Part shown: positions 15,171 to 23,679 of the stretch, in pieces | Layout of the letters: each line of letters starts with the position of its first letter | Numbering within the stretch: the stretch's first letter is position 1 | Source of the DNA: Anaerolineae bacterium | Lineage (GTDB): Bacteria; Chloroflexota; Anaerolineae; Anaerolineales; UBA4823 | Assembly (NCBI GenBank): GCA_003327455.1 | Contig: QOQU01000009.1 | Coordinates: 80,990-144,989 of the forward strand | Direction of reading: 5' to 3' | DNA: 64,000 nt | Notes under the pieces: model-generated | What the model was told of the DNA's origin: nothing | The model's database searches: none | The model's input: the letters and a program-made list of their open reading frames with translations, nothing else | Program-made: the position numbers and the translations under genes

Positions 15171-16504
15171 AACCCGAAGAATTACTCAAAACTGTCAAAG
15201 CCGATCAGGTCAAATTTATCTCGCTCCAGTTTACCGATGTCACAGGAGCAGTCAAATCGGTAGATATACCGGTGAATCGTTTACCTCAGGCGTTAGACGA
15301 AGGCGTGTGGTTCGATGGTTCTTCGATTGAGGGCTTTGCCCGCATCCAGGAGAGCGACATGCGGCTGGTGCTGGATCCTTCTACTTACGCTGTTCTCCCC
15401 TGGACACCTCCCGAGCTGCGTCGGGCGCGGGTGTTTTGTGATATTTATACCCCGGCAGGTGAGCCCTTTGAAGGTGATCCACGTGGCACGCTCAAAAGCA
15501 TGTTGGCAAAACTCGAGGCGCGCGGCTGGGTTTATAACGTGGGTCCTGAGCCGGAGTTTTTCCTCTTCCGTCGCAATGGGCCGGATATGATCCATCCGGT
15601 GCCCCACGATGTCGGCGGCTATTTTGATTTTTCTGCGAATGATGAAGCTGTGCGGGTGCGCACTGAACTTATGGAAGCATTGGCGAGCATGGGCCTGGAT
15701 GTTGAGATGGGCCACCATGAGGTTGCCCTGGGGCAGCATGAGATTGACTTCCAATATGCTGACGCGTTGCGCACCGCCGACAATGTCTTGACGCTGAAGT
15801 ATACGGTTAAGGCAATCGCGGCCCAGCATGGTCTGGTGGCTTCTTTTATGCCAAAACCTATTTTCGGCATTAACGGCTCAGGGATGCACTGCCATCAGTC
15901 GCTGTTCACCAAAGATGGCAAGAATTTGTTCTCTGATCCGAGCAACGAATATCACCTCTCGGAGATTGGGCGCGGTTTCATCGCCGGTCAGTTACACCAT
16001 GCCCGCGCCCTCTCAGCAGTTGTTGCCCCAACCATCAACTCTTATAAACGCTTGGTACCAGGTTATGAGGCACCTGTTTATATTGGCTGGGCGCAGATTA
16101 ACCGCTCTGCCTTGATCCGCATCCCACAATTTACGGAAGGGCGGGAGAAATCGGTGCGCGCTGAGTTGCGTTGCCCTGATCCATCCTGCAATCCCTATCT
16201 GGCATTTGCGGTAATGCTGGCAGCCGCCCTGGACGGGATTGATCGCAAGTTACCCTGCCCGGCGCCTTTGAATAATGTCAATGTCTATCACCTGACGGCT
16301 GAAGAACGCGCCCAGATGAACATTGCCGAACTGCCCGGTTCACTCGCGGAAGCGCTGCGTGAACTGGAGAAGGATGAGGTGCTCAAAGAAGCGCTTGGGC
16401 CCTTCACTTACGACGCTTTTCAACGGGCCAAGTGGGCAGAAGTCGAAGAATCGCGCATGAAAGTCACCGATTGGGAGTTGGAACGCTATCTGGAAACCGC
16501 TTAA
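15167..16504 (+). CDS. glnA: Glutamine synthetase, type I
   Basis: Product of 445 residues, the length of the shorter GSI-alpha type. Signatures: FTDVTGAVKSVDIP, WFDGSSIEGFARIQESDM, GPEPEFFLF, MGHHEVALGQHEIDFQYADAL, the ATP-binding KPIFGINGSGMHCHQSL and RCPDPSCNPYLAFA. It makes glutamine from glutamate, ammonia and ATP in the cytoplasm. I do not see the adenylylation-loop tyrosine motif of GSI-beta, so control would be by feedback inhibition or a repressor (inference). The ATG overlaps the stop of the FmdB gene, and a strong terminator follows. Confidence 0.95.
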   Translation: MKPEELLKTVKADQVKFISLQFTDVTGAVKSVDIPVNRLPQALDEGVWFDGSSIEGFARIQESDMRLVLDPSTYAVLPWTPPELRRARVFCDIYTPAGEPFEGDPRGTLKSMLAKLEARGWVYNVGPEPEFFLFRRNGPDMIHPVPHDVGGYFDFSANDEAVRVRTELMEALASMGLDVEMGHHEVALGQHEIDFQYADALRTADNVLTLKYTVKAIAAQHGLVASFMPKPIFGINGSGMHCHQSLFTKDGKNLFSDPSNEYHLSEIGRGFIAGQLHHARALSAVVAPTINSYKRLVPGYEAPVYIGWAQINRSALIRIPQFTEGREKSVRAELRCPDPSCNPYLAFAVMLAAALDGIDRKLPCPAPLNNVNVYHLTAEERAQMNIAELPGSLAEALRELEKDEVLKEALGPFTYDAFQRAKWAEVEESRMKVTDWELERYLETA

Positions 16505-16528
16505 TCCCTCTTTTTATCCTGACAAGAA

Positions 16529-16558
16529 AAAGTAGGTCGGGCAACTCCGACCTACTTT
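16529..16558. terminator. Bidirectional terminator after glnA / ttuA
   Basis: A 12-bp perfect stem AAAGTAGGTCGG/CCGACCTACTTT with a 6-nt loop is flanked by A and T tracts. It overlaps the last codons of the converging ttuA-like gene, so the left arm ends glnA and the other strand ends ttuA. Confidence 0.8.
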
Positions 16559-17502
16559 ACTTTTTCTACCATACGGCAAAAAGCGCATAACCCTTCTACG
16601 GTTGTGGGCCCTCCACAACCCGGACAGGTATGAAGCTCTTCGCCTCCAGCCCCAATGCCTTCTTCTCCCCCATCTCCCAGCGGTTGAGCAAATAAGCCCT
16701 TTTCTTTAGCCTGCAGGAAGGCAAGATAGAAGCTCAACTTTGCGCCTGGGCGGTCGGCTTCCAGCTGGTTGAGCAAGGTTTTGTAGTAAATTGTAGTAGA
16801 ACCTGCTGCATGAGGACATTCTTCGTAGATGTATTCAATACCACGCACCAGTGCATAAGCAGCCATTTCGCGCTCATAAAAACGACAGAGGGGTTTCACT
16901 TTGCGCACCAGGCCAGCGTGTCGGGCAGGCAAGACCGGACTTTGTCGGTAGAGATAACCCACGTTCCAGTTTAAAGTGTTGCCGAACAATACCGCTGCCT
17001 CATCATCCAGATTGTGACCGGTCGCAAGCACATCGTATTGTCCTTCGCGGGCAATCTGATCGAGAATATGCCGTTTGGTCAAACCGCACACCGAACAGGG
17101 TTTGTTCTTGCCTCGTTGGGTTACGGCTGCCAGTTCGGGGATGGTCAACCCAATTTGTTGCGGAGCATCCACCACAATCAGTTTCAAGCCACGTTGGTTG
17201 GCAAATTTTTCGCACAGTTCTTGCGATTTTTGGGAATATCCAAAACCACCATCAATCCCTAAGGCAATATATACACCGTCCGCCTGATAGCCAAGCTGCC
17301 AGAGAATATCCCATAAAGATAGCGAATCTTTACCACCCGAAACGGCTACCAACAGGCGATCGTCTGGCGAGAACATGCGATATTTGGCGATAAAGCGTTG
17401 TGTCTGCTCGACAATCCATTGCGGGAAATGGATGTTGCAAAGGGCAAGCTTGTGCTGCCGCATATTGATTACCGCTTTCTGAGAACACTTTCGACATTTC
17501 AT
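16552..17502 (-). CDS. ttuA: tRNA-5-methyluridine(54) 2-sulfurtransferase, TtuA-type
   Basis: Product of 316 residues. It has an N-terminal zinc ribbon (Cys3, Cys6, Cys22, His25), the ATP-pyrophosphatase P-loop VSGGKDS (55-60), CSVC (Cys136, Cys139), and Cys229 in YEECPH, the three cysteines that hold the catalytic [4Fe-4S] cluster in TtuA enzymes. A C-terminal zinc ribbon (CPGCG...CAFC) closes the protein. TtuA adds sulfur to U54 of tRNA, which stabilises tRNA at high temperature. It is 19 nt downstream of a ThiS/TtuB-like sulfur carrier gene, its known partner. TtcA, the C32 thiolase, is a relative but lacks these terminal zinc ribbons. The pairing makes the call strong. Confidence 0.88.
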   Translation of the reverse strand: MKCRKCSQKAVINMRQHKLALCNIHFPQWIVEQTQRFIAKYRMFSPDDRLLVAVSGGKDSLSLWDILWQLGYQADGVYIALGIDGGFGYSQKSQELCEKFANQRGLKLIVVDAPQQIGLTIPELAAVTQRGKNKPCSVCGLTKRHILDQIAREGQYDVLATGHNLDDEAAVLFGNTLNWNVGYLYRQSPVLPARHAGLVRKVKPLCRFYEREMAAYALVRGIEYIYEECPHAAGSTTIYYKTLLNQLEADRPGAKLSFYLAFLQAKEKGLFAQPLGDGGEEGIGAGGEELHTCPGCGGPTTVEGLCAFCRMVEKVK

Positions 17503-17521
17503 TGCTTGTTTTGCCTGCGCT

Positions 17522-17719
17522 TTATCCGCCCGAAATTACTGCAACCAAACGGATCGTTTCACCGGGGCGGAGGATTTCGTCATCGGTGATCAATTCCCCT
17601 TCTCGGGTTGCTAAAACGCTCTCACGGTTGATGCCCAGCCTGGCCAACGCATCCCGCAGGGTCGTGCCGGCTTTGACTTCGTATTCCTGATTGCGCAGAA
17701 CGATCTTGACGGTCTCCAT
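17522..17719 (-). CDS. ttuB: Sulfur-carrier protein, TtuB/ThiS/MoaD-like
   Basis: Product of 65 residues with a ubiquitin-like beta-grasp: KIVLRNQEYEVKAGTTLRDAL, then GELITDDEILRPGETIRLV, ending in the required Gly-Gly (VISGG). The C-terminal glycine is activated by an E1-like enzyme and carries a thiocarboxylate. The next gene, ttuA, is 19 nt away on the same strand, so this is most likely the sulfur donor for tRNA 2-thiouridine rather than for thiamine or molybdopterin, whose other genes are absent here. No E1/TtuC gene is nearby. Ribosome-binding site AGGAGAG is about 11 nt upstream. Confidence 0.85.
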   Translation of the reverse strand: METVKIVLRNQEYEVKAGTTLRDALARLGINRESVLATREGELITDDEILRPGETIRLVAVISGG

Positions 17720-17985
17720 AATTGTAACTTCTCTCCTGCAAGATAAGTCTACAACAATACTCCGAATTCGTAAAGGAGGGTGATGATGTGAATTTGTGTC
17801 GGTTGCTTATCAAGACCCAAATTCATGCTGAAAGCGACGAGCGGCAAGTGTAGGTCGAAGCCTGAGGTCCTTTAACAGTCCCTGTATTTGCGATCTAAAA
17901 CTCAGCATTATCTAATAAAATTACCTGGAAAATCAAACCAATAATCCTCACCAGGATTGTCCATAAATGTTGTAAAATTATGAGT
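17720..17985. other. ttuB-amrS divergent intergenic region
   Basis: I see no gene or RNA family here. At the right end TAAAAT (17973-17978) sits about 7 nt before the preferred amrS ATG. Confidence 0.4.
17973..17978 (+). promoter_or_regulatory. -10 box of amrS, leaderless arrangement
   Basis: TAAAAT ends 7 nt before the ATG at 17986, so the transcript would begin at the start codon. No ribosome-binding site is seen upstream of either in-frame ATG. Confidence 0.4.
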
Positions 17986-19098
17986 ATGAGCACCGTTGCC
18001 GAAGTGTTAGACTCTCTGACCGTTGAAGGCGAACTCTATGAGAAACTTGCTGACGGTTCGGTGCGATGTTACGCCTGTGGACATCGTTGCCTGCTCCGCT
18101 CTGGCAAACGCGGCATTTGTAAGGTGCGTTTCAATCAAGATGGCGTTTTGCGCGTGCCGTTCGGATATGTCTCCGGTTTGCAGGTTGATCCCATTGAGAA
18201 AAAACCGTTCTTCCATTTTCTAGCCGGCAGTGACGCGCTCACCTTTGGAATGTTGGGGTGCGATTTTCACTGTTCCTTTTGTCAGAACCACCTTTCTTCA
18301 CAGTTCTTGCGGGATCCGGCTTCTAACCTTGCTGCCTCTTATGTGCGCAAGGCTTCGCCAGAGCAGATGGTCAAACTGGCCCTGGAGAGTGGTGCCGAAG
18401 TTATCGCCTCCTCTTACAATGAACCCTTAATCACCTCGGAGTGGGCAGTGGCAATCTTCCGGCAAGCGGTTCAGGCCGGTTTAAAATGTGTTTATGTCTC
18501 CAATGGCAATGCGACCCCAGAAGTGCTGGAGTACTTGCGTCCCTATGTCAGTGGTTACAAGATTGACCTGAAGACGATGCAGGATCGCCATTACCGCCGC
18601 CTGGGAGGGGTGTTGCAAAATGTGCTCGATAGCATTCGGTTGGCGCATGAATTGGGTTTTTGGGTTGAGGTTGTTACGCTGGTTATTCCGGGCTTCAACG
18701 ATAGCACCGAAGAGTTAATGGATGCTGCCCGCTATATTGTCTCGGTGTCGCCGGATATTCCCTGGCATGTGACAGCCTTTCATCCTGATTACAAAATGAT
18801 CGATCCACCGCCGACACCAGGACACACCCTCCTGAGAGCGACCGAAATCGGGCTGGAGGCCGGGTTACGCTTTGTCTATGCTGGCAATCTGCCAGGGCGG
18901 GTCGGCGATTATGAGAGCACTTTTTGTCCGCAATGCAAAACTTTGCTGGTCGGACGTCAAGGGTACACACTCTATCAGTATCAAATTACTGCAGACGGGA
19001 AGTGCCCTCAGTGTGGCACAACCATCCCTGGTGTGTGGAGTGATCATCCGCAAGCGGTGCGTTTGGGCGGCTGGGGGATGCCGCGCTTGCTCTTCTAA
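17986..19098 (+). CDS. amrS: AmmeMemoRadiSam-system radical SAM enzyme
   Basis: Product of 370 residues from the ATG at 17986 (an in-frame ATG at 17980 is the alternative). An N-terminal Cys-rich domain (RCYACGHRC, GKRGICKVR) precedes the radical-SAM core, whose cluster motif is GCDFHCSFCQN (Cys92, Cys96, Cys99). Conserved SSYNEPLIT and GNLPGR segments and a C-terminal zinc ribbon (CPQC...CPQC) match AmrS. Family members use S-adenosylmethionine and a [4Fe-4S] cluster; the reaction in this system is not established. The usual partners AmmeMemoRadiSam A and B are not in this window. The gene converges on a GNAT-like gene. Confidence 0.85.
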   Translation: MSTVAEVLDSLTVEGELYEKLADGSVRCYACGHRCLLRSGKRGICKVRFNQDGVLRVPFGYVSGLQVDPIEKKPFFHFLAGSDALTFGMLGCDFHCSFCQNHLSSQFLRDPASNLAASYVRKASPEQMVKLALESGAEVIASSYNEPLITSEWAVAIFRQAVQAGLKCVYVSNGNATPEVLEYLRPYVSGYKIDLKTMQDRHYRRLGGVLQNVLDSIRLAHELGFWVEVVTLVIPGFNDSTEELMDAARYIVSVSPDIPWHVTAFHPDYKMIDPPPTPGHTLLRATEIGLEAGLRFVYAGNLPGRVGDYESTFCPQCKTLLVGRQGYTLYQYQITADGKCPQCGTTIPGVWSDHPQAVRLGGWGMPRLLF

Positions 19099-19111
19099 TC
19101 CCTCTCCTGAC

Positions 19112-20137
19112 CTATCGTTCCAGGCGGACACGCATCACAAAACGATCGATGGCGCCAAAGCGGTATTTATATTCCTCATCGCCGCGCATAAAATCAAATG
19201 CGCTTCTCCCGTTTTCGTTTGCCCATTTGAGCAGATAACTGAGTAAGACCCAACCCGGTGAGTAGGCGTTGAAACGGTTGTCCATCCCGGAGTTATAGAC
19301 CCAGATCTGATTACCGTAGTCAAAATTGAGGTAACCGGCTGCTTTCTGCCCCTCGATTTCCAAAAAGGCTAACTGTAACCAGCCGGCGCGAAAGGCTGTC
19401 CAGATGGCTGAACGCATTTGGGAGCGCATGACGGTAGTCAGGAAGGCTTGCTTCTCTTCATCCAATGCCATGAGCTCTAGAAAGGCGTCGATCTCCTGGT
19501 CGAGCGTATGTTCGTCTTGCACAATGTACCAGCGAAACGGCGTTCCCGATTCTTCCAGACGGCGTAATTTGCGCCGGATTTCATGGCGCTGTTTTTTGTT
19601 AATACCTGCCAGATAGGTCTCCCAATCTCCCGGCAGTGGAATGTAGGGGGAATGTTGTAAACGTTCAAGGTGATAGTGCCATCCTATCCGCCTGGCTGCC
19701 GTTTCTAATGCGGAGAGGGTACGTGAGCTATCCAGAATATTGTACAGATCGAGCACCTTCCAGGCGGGGGAGTTGACCGCTGCCAGGTGGTTTAATAAAC
19801 CGTCACAAAAGATGGCTAAATCGGCTTCGCGGACGATGAAATCCAGGTAATCCGAGATTTCGATACTCCCTAACAACATGAGGGCTGCTTCTCCCTCGCG
19901 GTTTTGGGTGAAGAACAGCGGTGCAATGCCATGCAGTTGGTTGTTTCCATCGCGGGCGAGCACAATATATAACTCTCCCTTTTCCCATTCACCTCCACCT
20001 AACGTTTGCCACCAGGTATAGAGATATTCATGACGCAAAAACGGCACGTGACTTGCACTCTCTGCCAACAGGTGATTCCATTGTTCTGCCAGCGATTCGA
20101 ACTGCTCAGGCGTTTGAATGACTTGGAATTGCCACAT
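19112..20137 (-). CDS. GNAT-fold acyltransferase (BioF2/CelD-like)
   Basis: Product of 341 residues from the ATG at 20137, the first start that leaves the divergent promoter region free. The pattern (WNHLLAESASHVPFLRHEYL at the start, NKKQRHEIRRKLRRLEE in the middle, VRLER at the end) is that of the tandem-GNAT acetyltransferase_6 family known as CelD/BioF2 domain proteins, related to FemAB. Members transfer acyl or aminoacyl groups, often in cell-envelope or exopolysaccharide work. No signal peptide is present. The gene converges on amrS and is divergent from the PP2C-like membrane protein gene. Substrate unknown. Confidence 0.75.
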   Translation of the reverse strand: MWQFQVIQTPEQFESLAEQWNHLLAESASHVPFLRHEYLYTWWQTLGGGEWEKGELYIVLARDGNNQLHGIAPLFFTQNREGEAALMLLGSIEISDYLDFIVREADLAIFCDGLLNHLAAVNSPAWKVLDLYNILDSSRTLSALETAARRIGWHYHLERLQHSPYIPLPGDWETYLAGINKKQRHEIRRKLRRLEESGTPFRWYIVQDEHTLDQEIDAFLELMALDEEKQAFLTTVMRSQMRSAIWTAFRAGWLQLAFLEIEGQKAAGYLNFDYGNQIWVYNSGMDNRFNAYSPGWVLLSYLLKWANENGRSAFDFMRGDEEYKYRFGAIDRFVMRVRLER

Positions 20138-20238
20138 GGATAGATTAACCGGATGCTCCCTTCTTTTTTCGTGGCAGAATCCTCTGGCGCGCAGAGCATT
20201 TCCCACGAAGATTGAATCGATGCTTGTGATTTTACCAG

Positions 20239-20244
20239 TATAAT
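20239..20244 (+). promoter_or_regulatory. -10 box of the PP2C-like membrane protein gene
   Basis: TATAAT lies 38 nt before the ATG at 20283. No clear -35 is seen. Confidence 0.4.
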
Positions 20245-20282
20245 GCAAGTAGGAAACTTTCACTCGACTTACTTCGGCAAGG

Positions 20283-22544
20283 ATGTTGCCTGTGTTTGAC
20301 ATTCACATTTTACCCCTCTCTTCACCGTCTAACGCAGAGGGATTTGAACCCCAATCGGATTTCCATACCGCTCGAACGGCAAAGAAAGTTGCCCGCCAAC
20401 GGCGCAAGGACACGCTTCTGATTCATCTCAGACTTCAGGGCGGGTCGACTCTGTCTCCTGATAAACGCTCTTTGCTTTTACAAAGGCTGAGTGAGGTCTT
20501 CTACAAAACGCCTGGCACCACCACCGGTGCCCTGCGCGCCGTAGCTGAGAGTCTGAACCAGTTTCTCTTTGAGCGCAACGCACGTCTGGAGAACGCCGAA
20601 AATCGGGTCATCGCTTTTCTAACCCAAATTGTCCAGAGCCAGGGCCGTTTAACCATTGCTCAGAGCGGGTTGACCCATGTTTTTTGGATTAACTCGCAGG
20701 GTGTTGAACATCTCTACGATCCCGATCTGGCAGGACAGGGTTTAGGCGTTGGCAAAGTCGCAAAGATCCGCTTTGTGCAGGGACAAATCCAGAGTGGAGA
20801 TGCTCTGCTGGTTTGTATCAGACCACCGGTTACCTGGCGATCGTCTTTGCTTGCCTCATTATATGGTCAGGATCTGAGCAGGATAGGTCAGAAGCTGACA
20901 GGGGAAACCGCCGGAGAAGCCTGGGCGGTTCAGTTTAAAGCCGGTTCCGGGAAAATCTTTCCCATTCCGCTTCCATCTGCTCAGGCGGCGCAGAATATCC
21001 AACTTTCACCTGCTTCAACTGCTACTACGAGTGAAGAAAAAATCACGCCTGTTCCTCTTTCTGAGCCAGAAAAAGAAGTTTCTCTCGTTTCGCCTGTTCC
21101 TCCCACCCTGCTGGAGGAAGGACCTTCCTCGCTTACACCCGTCGAGACATCCTCTGACAGCCAGACGGCCTCAATCGTTACACCGCAGGCATCTGTCGAG
21201 TCACATCCATCGCTGTCCAAAGCCGGGAAACCTCAGCAGCCCACCGCTCCTCGTCTTTCTCTGCTGGATGGCATCCGAAAGGACTTGAGGGAGGTGGGAC
21301 GACGTCTGATTCAAAGGCTTGGTCGTTTCATGCCAGATGCAACGGTCTTTCAAATTCCGACTTCGGTCATGGCATTGATTGCCATTCTCACCCCGTTGCT
21401 GGTCGTCACAGTTGCCAGTCTGGTTTATTTCCGGCAGGGACAGAAGGGAGAATTTGAGCGCTATTTGGCACTTGCCGAGCAGGCTGCTCAGCAAGCCCAG
21501 AGCCTTCAAGATCCTTTAGGGCAACGTTCGGCATGGCAGACGACGTTGGCTTATCTCGATCAGGCAATGGCTTACTCAAACTCGTCGGAAGCCCAGGCCC
21601 TGCGTGCCCAGGCTAATGCAGCTATTGATCAACTGGAGGCAATCAAGCGGCTAGATTTTGCTGTGGCAATAGATGAGTTGCCAAAAGATGCTCAGATTGT
21701 AAAGATCGCCGTTACGGAAAATGAGCTGTTTCTGCTGGATGCCAGCGCTGGCGTGGTCTGGCGGGCGGCGGCTGCAGCGCGCGGTTATGTTCTTAACCCC
21801 ACTGTCTCCTGCGGCCCAGGGATTCAAGGAGCGGCTGTGGGAAAACTGGTTGGTTTTGGCCTGATCCGCAAACCTACGCAACTGCAGGCTGTGATCGTTG
21901 GTTTAGATTCAATGGGGAATGTGGTCACCTGCGAGTTTAATGATCCTCCAGTGGTCGATTCCTTGACTCCTGACGAGCGCGGCATGGGAAGCTTACAAGG
22001 GTTCTTAATTGATCGTGGCAATAGCTATGTGCTTGACCCTGACAAGAACGCGGTTTGGATCTACTGGAAAAACAATTTTGATCAAAAGCCGGAGCTGTTC
22101 TTTTCCGATGATGTACCCTCGATGCAAGATGTCATTGACTTTGCCGTTTATGGTGAGGATCTGTATCTCCTACATGCGGATGGACATCTGGCACAATGCT
22201 CCTATAATCCCTCGACGCCCACTCGCTGTGTCGATCCGCAACCGTATAAAGATTCCCGCCCAGGGCGTGAAAACCAACTCTTACAGAGTGAGACACCCTT
22301 TACCCGCCTCTATGTCTCTCAACCGCCCGAACCTGCGCTCTACCTGCTTGAATCCAGCCTGCCGGCGATATACCAGTTCAGCCTGAGACTCCTGGCATTT
22401 CACGCTCAGTTCCGGAGCATCGCCATGCCTTCCTTCAGCCCTCTACCTCAGGGGGTGCGGGCAACAGCGCTGGCAGTGTCATCGGAACAACGCCTGGTTT
22501 TTCTGGCTTTTGGCAACCGTGTCTATTATGCCGCTTTGCCCTGA
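20283..22544 (+). CDS. Membrane protein with degenerate PP2C-like domain and beta-propeller-like domain
   Basis: Product of 753 residues. Residues ~20-190 recall a PP2C-type phosphatase (ALRAVAESLNQFL, GRLTIAQSGLTHVFWIN, SGDALLVCIRPP) but lack the acidic metal-binding motifs, so it is probably inactive. A Pro/Ser/Thr linker (~220-320) leads to one transmembrane helix (SVMALIAILTPLLVVTVAS, about 357-380), then a helical stretch and a C-terminal region of repeated beta strands resembling a propeller. Start is uncertain: AAGG directly abuts the ATG at 20283, while a GTG at 20292 has better spacing. Its stop is 4 nt from that of an active PP2C phosphatase gene. Function unknown; likely a signalling scaffold. 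Confidence 0.65.
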   Translation: MLPVFDIHILPLSSPSNAEGFEPQSDFHTARTAKKVARQRRKDTLLIHLRLQGGSTLSPDKRSLLLQRLSEVFYKTPGTTTGALRAVAESLNQFLFERNARLENAENRVIAFLTQIVQSQGRLTIAQSGLTHVFWINSQGVEHLYDPDLAGQGLGVGKVAKIRFVQGQIQSGDALLVCIRPPVTWRSSLLASLYGQDLSRIGQKLTGETAGEAWAVQFKAGSGKIFPIPLPSAQAAQNIQLSPASTATTSEEKITPVPLSEPEKEVSLVSPVPPTLLEEGPSSLTPVETSSDSQTASIVTPQASVESHPSLSKAGKPQQPTAPRLSLLDGIRKDLREVGRRLIQRLGRFMPDATVFQIPTSVMALIAILTPLLVVTVASLVYFRQGQKGEFERYLALAEQAAQQAQSLQDPLGQRSAWQTTLAYLDQAMAYSNSSEAQALRAQANAAIDQLEAIKRLDFAVAIDELPKDAQIVKIAVTENELFLLDASAGVVWRAAAAARGYVLNPTVSCGPGIQGAAVGKLVGFGLIRKPTQLQAVIVGLDSMGNVVTCEFNDPPVVDSLTPDERGMGSLQGFLIDRGNSYVLDPDKNAVWIYWKNNFDQKPELFFSDDVPSMQDVIDFAVYGEDLYLLHADGHLAQCSYNPSTPTRCVDPQPYKDSRPGRENQLLQSETPFTRLYVSQPPEPALYLLESSLPAIYQFSLRLLAFHAQFRSIAMPSFSPLPQGVRATALAVSSEQRLVFLAFGNRVYYAALP

Positions 22545-22548
22545 GGCA

Positions 22549-23679
22549 TCAAGGCTCAGGAGTGTTGGTAGGCCAGGGGGTAAAGGTTGCCGTGGGCTGT
22601 AAAGAAGGTATTGGAATTATGGTGAAAGATCCGCTGGGTGTTGGACTGCCGAGGTCTATCGGGAAAAGTGGCACTTCAGTGGAAACGGGGGTGATAAAAA
22701 GCGGCGTTTCCTGGAGAAAAACTGGCAACGATGCCGAGGGTGTTGGATTAAGACCAAGACGATTTAAGATTTGATTACCTTCAGAAAAGTAGAATAAGAA
22801 AATTGCAGCCATCACCCCGATTGTCAGCATAGTTAAGAATGTGGCCGTAGCGAGCCAACGTATCAACCTTGAGGTTGTTTTTCCTACCTGCAAAGCGACG
22901 ATAGTGATGTTATCATGCCCACCCCGCTGATTGGCTAAACTCACCAACTCTTGTAAGGCTCGCTCCAGAGGGCGCTTCCTGATAATGGTAAGAATTTCAT
23001 GGCTGGCAACTAAATCCGTCAAGCCATCGCTACAAACGACAATTCGGTCACCTGCTTTCAGTTTGATGCCTTGATTAGCTTCAGCCTGAGGATCTGTTTC
23101 ATCACCCTGGAGGTACAGGCGTGTATCGGGCTGAACACCGTATGGGGCGCCAATATATCGCCGAATCACATGAGCGTTTGGATGTAAATGAGCGGTTGCG
23201 GCAGGGAGGGTGCCGAGATCGATGGCTTCCTGAATCCAGGTGTGGTCACGGCTGAGTTGATAAATCTGTTTGTTGCGGATCAAATAAATACGCGTATCGC
23301 CAACCGAGGCAGTGTAGAGGCGCTTGCCGATTACAAATGCACAGGCGCAGGTGCTACCCATGCCTGCCCAATACGGATTGGATTGGGCACTTTCCAGGAC
23401 GATTTGATTGGCCTCCTGGATGGCTTGTTTCAAAGCCAGGACGGGATGATCCAGGTTTTGTCTTTCAATAGAGCGCACAATTTGTTCGCTGGCTAATTCG
23501 GCTGCGACCTCGCCGGCCCGATGTCCACCGATTCCGTCTGCAACCACTGCCAAAACCGCTTCCTGGCGTTTCGAGGTGTTGATGCGGAGGATGCGATAAC
23601 GATCTTCATTGTTTTTGCCGCTCATACCGGCGTGGGTGATGGCAGCAGTTTTTAGCGCCGGCGTTTTTCCAAGCCTCAT
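22549..23679 (-). CDS. PP2C-family serine/threonine phosphatase, membrane-anchored
   Basis: Product of 376 residues. All PP2C motifs are present: HAGMSGKNNEDRY, VVADGIGGHRAGEVAA, GSTCACAFV, ASVGDTRIYLI, VCSDGLTDLV and GGHDNITIVAL, so it should bind two Mn2+/Mg2+ ions and remove phosphate from Ser/Thr. A transmembrane helix lies around residues 274-296 (LATATFLTMLTIGVMAAIFLF) and a Pro/Thr-rich external tail follows. Its ATG overlaps the TGA of the VWA-FHA gene, so they are co-transcribed: the FHA protein would recognise phosphothreonine that this enzyme removes. No kinase gene is in the window. Confidence 0.9.
   Translation of the reverse strand: MRLGKTPALKTAAITHAGMSGKNNEDRYRILRINTSKRQEAVLAVVADGIGGHRAGEVAAELASEQIVRSIERQNLDHPVLALKQAIQEANQIVLESAQSNPYWAGMGSTCACAFVIGKRLYTASVGDTRIYLIRNKQIYQLSRDHTWIQEAIDLGTLPAATAHLHPNAHVIRRYIGAPYGVQPDTRLYLQGDETDPQAEANQGIKLKAGDRIVVCSDGLTDLVASHEILTIIRKRPLERALQELVSLANQRGGHDNITIVALQVGKTTSRLIRWLATATFLTMLTIGVMAAIFLFYFSEGNQILNRLGLNPTPSASLPVFLQETPLFITPVSTEVPLFPIDLGSPTPSGSFTIIPIPSLQPTATFTPWPTNTPEP

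Noticed and set aside
17720..17985. tRNA or riboswitch in the ttuB-amrS gap
   Set aside because: No cloverleaf, T-loop GGTTCGA box or known aptamer core was found.
22549..22774. Small frame opposite the PP2C gene
   Set aside because: It is the antisense of a gene with strong domain support; typical shadow frame.
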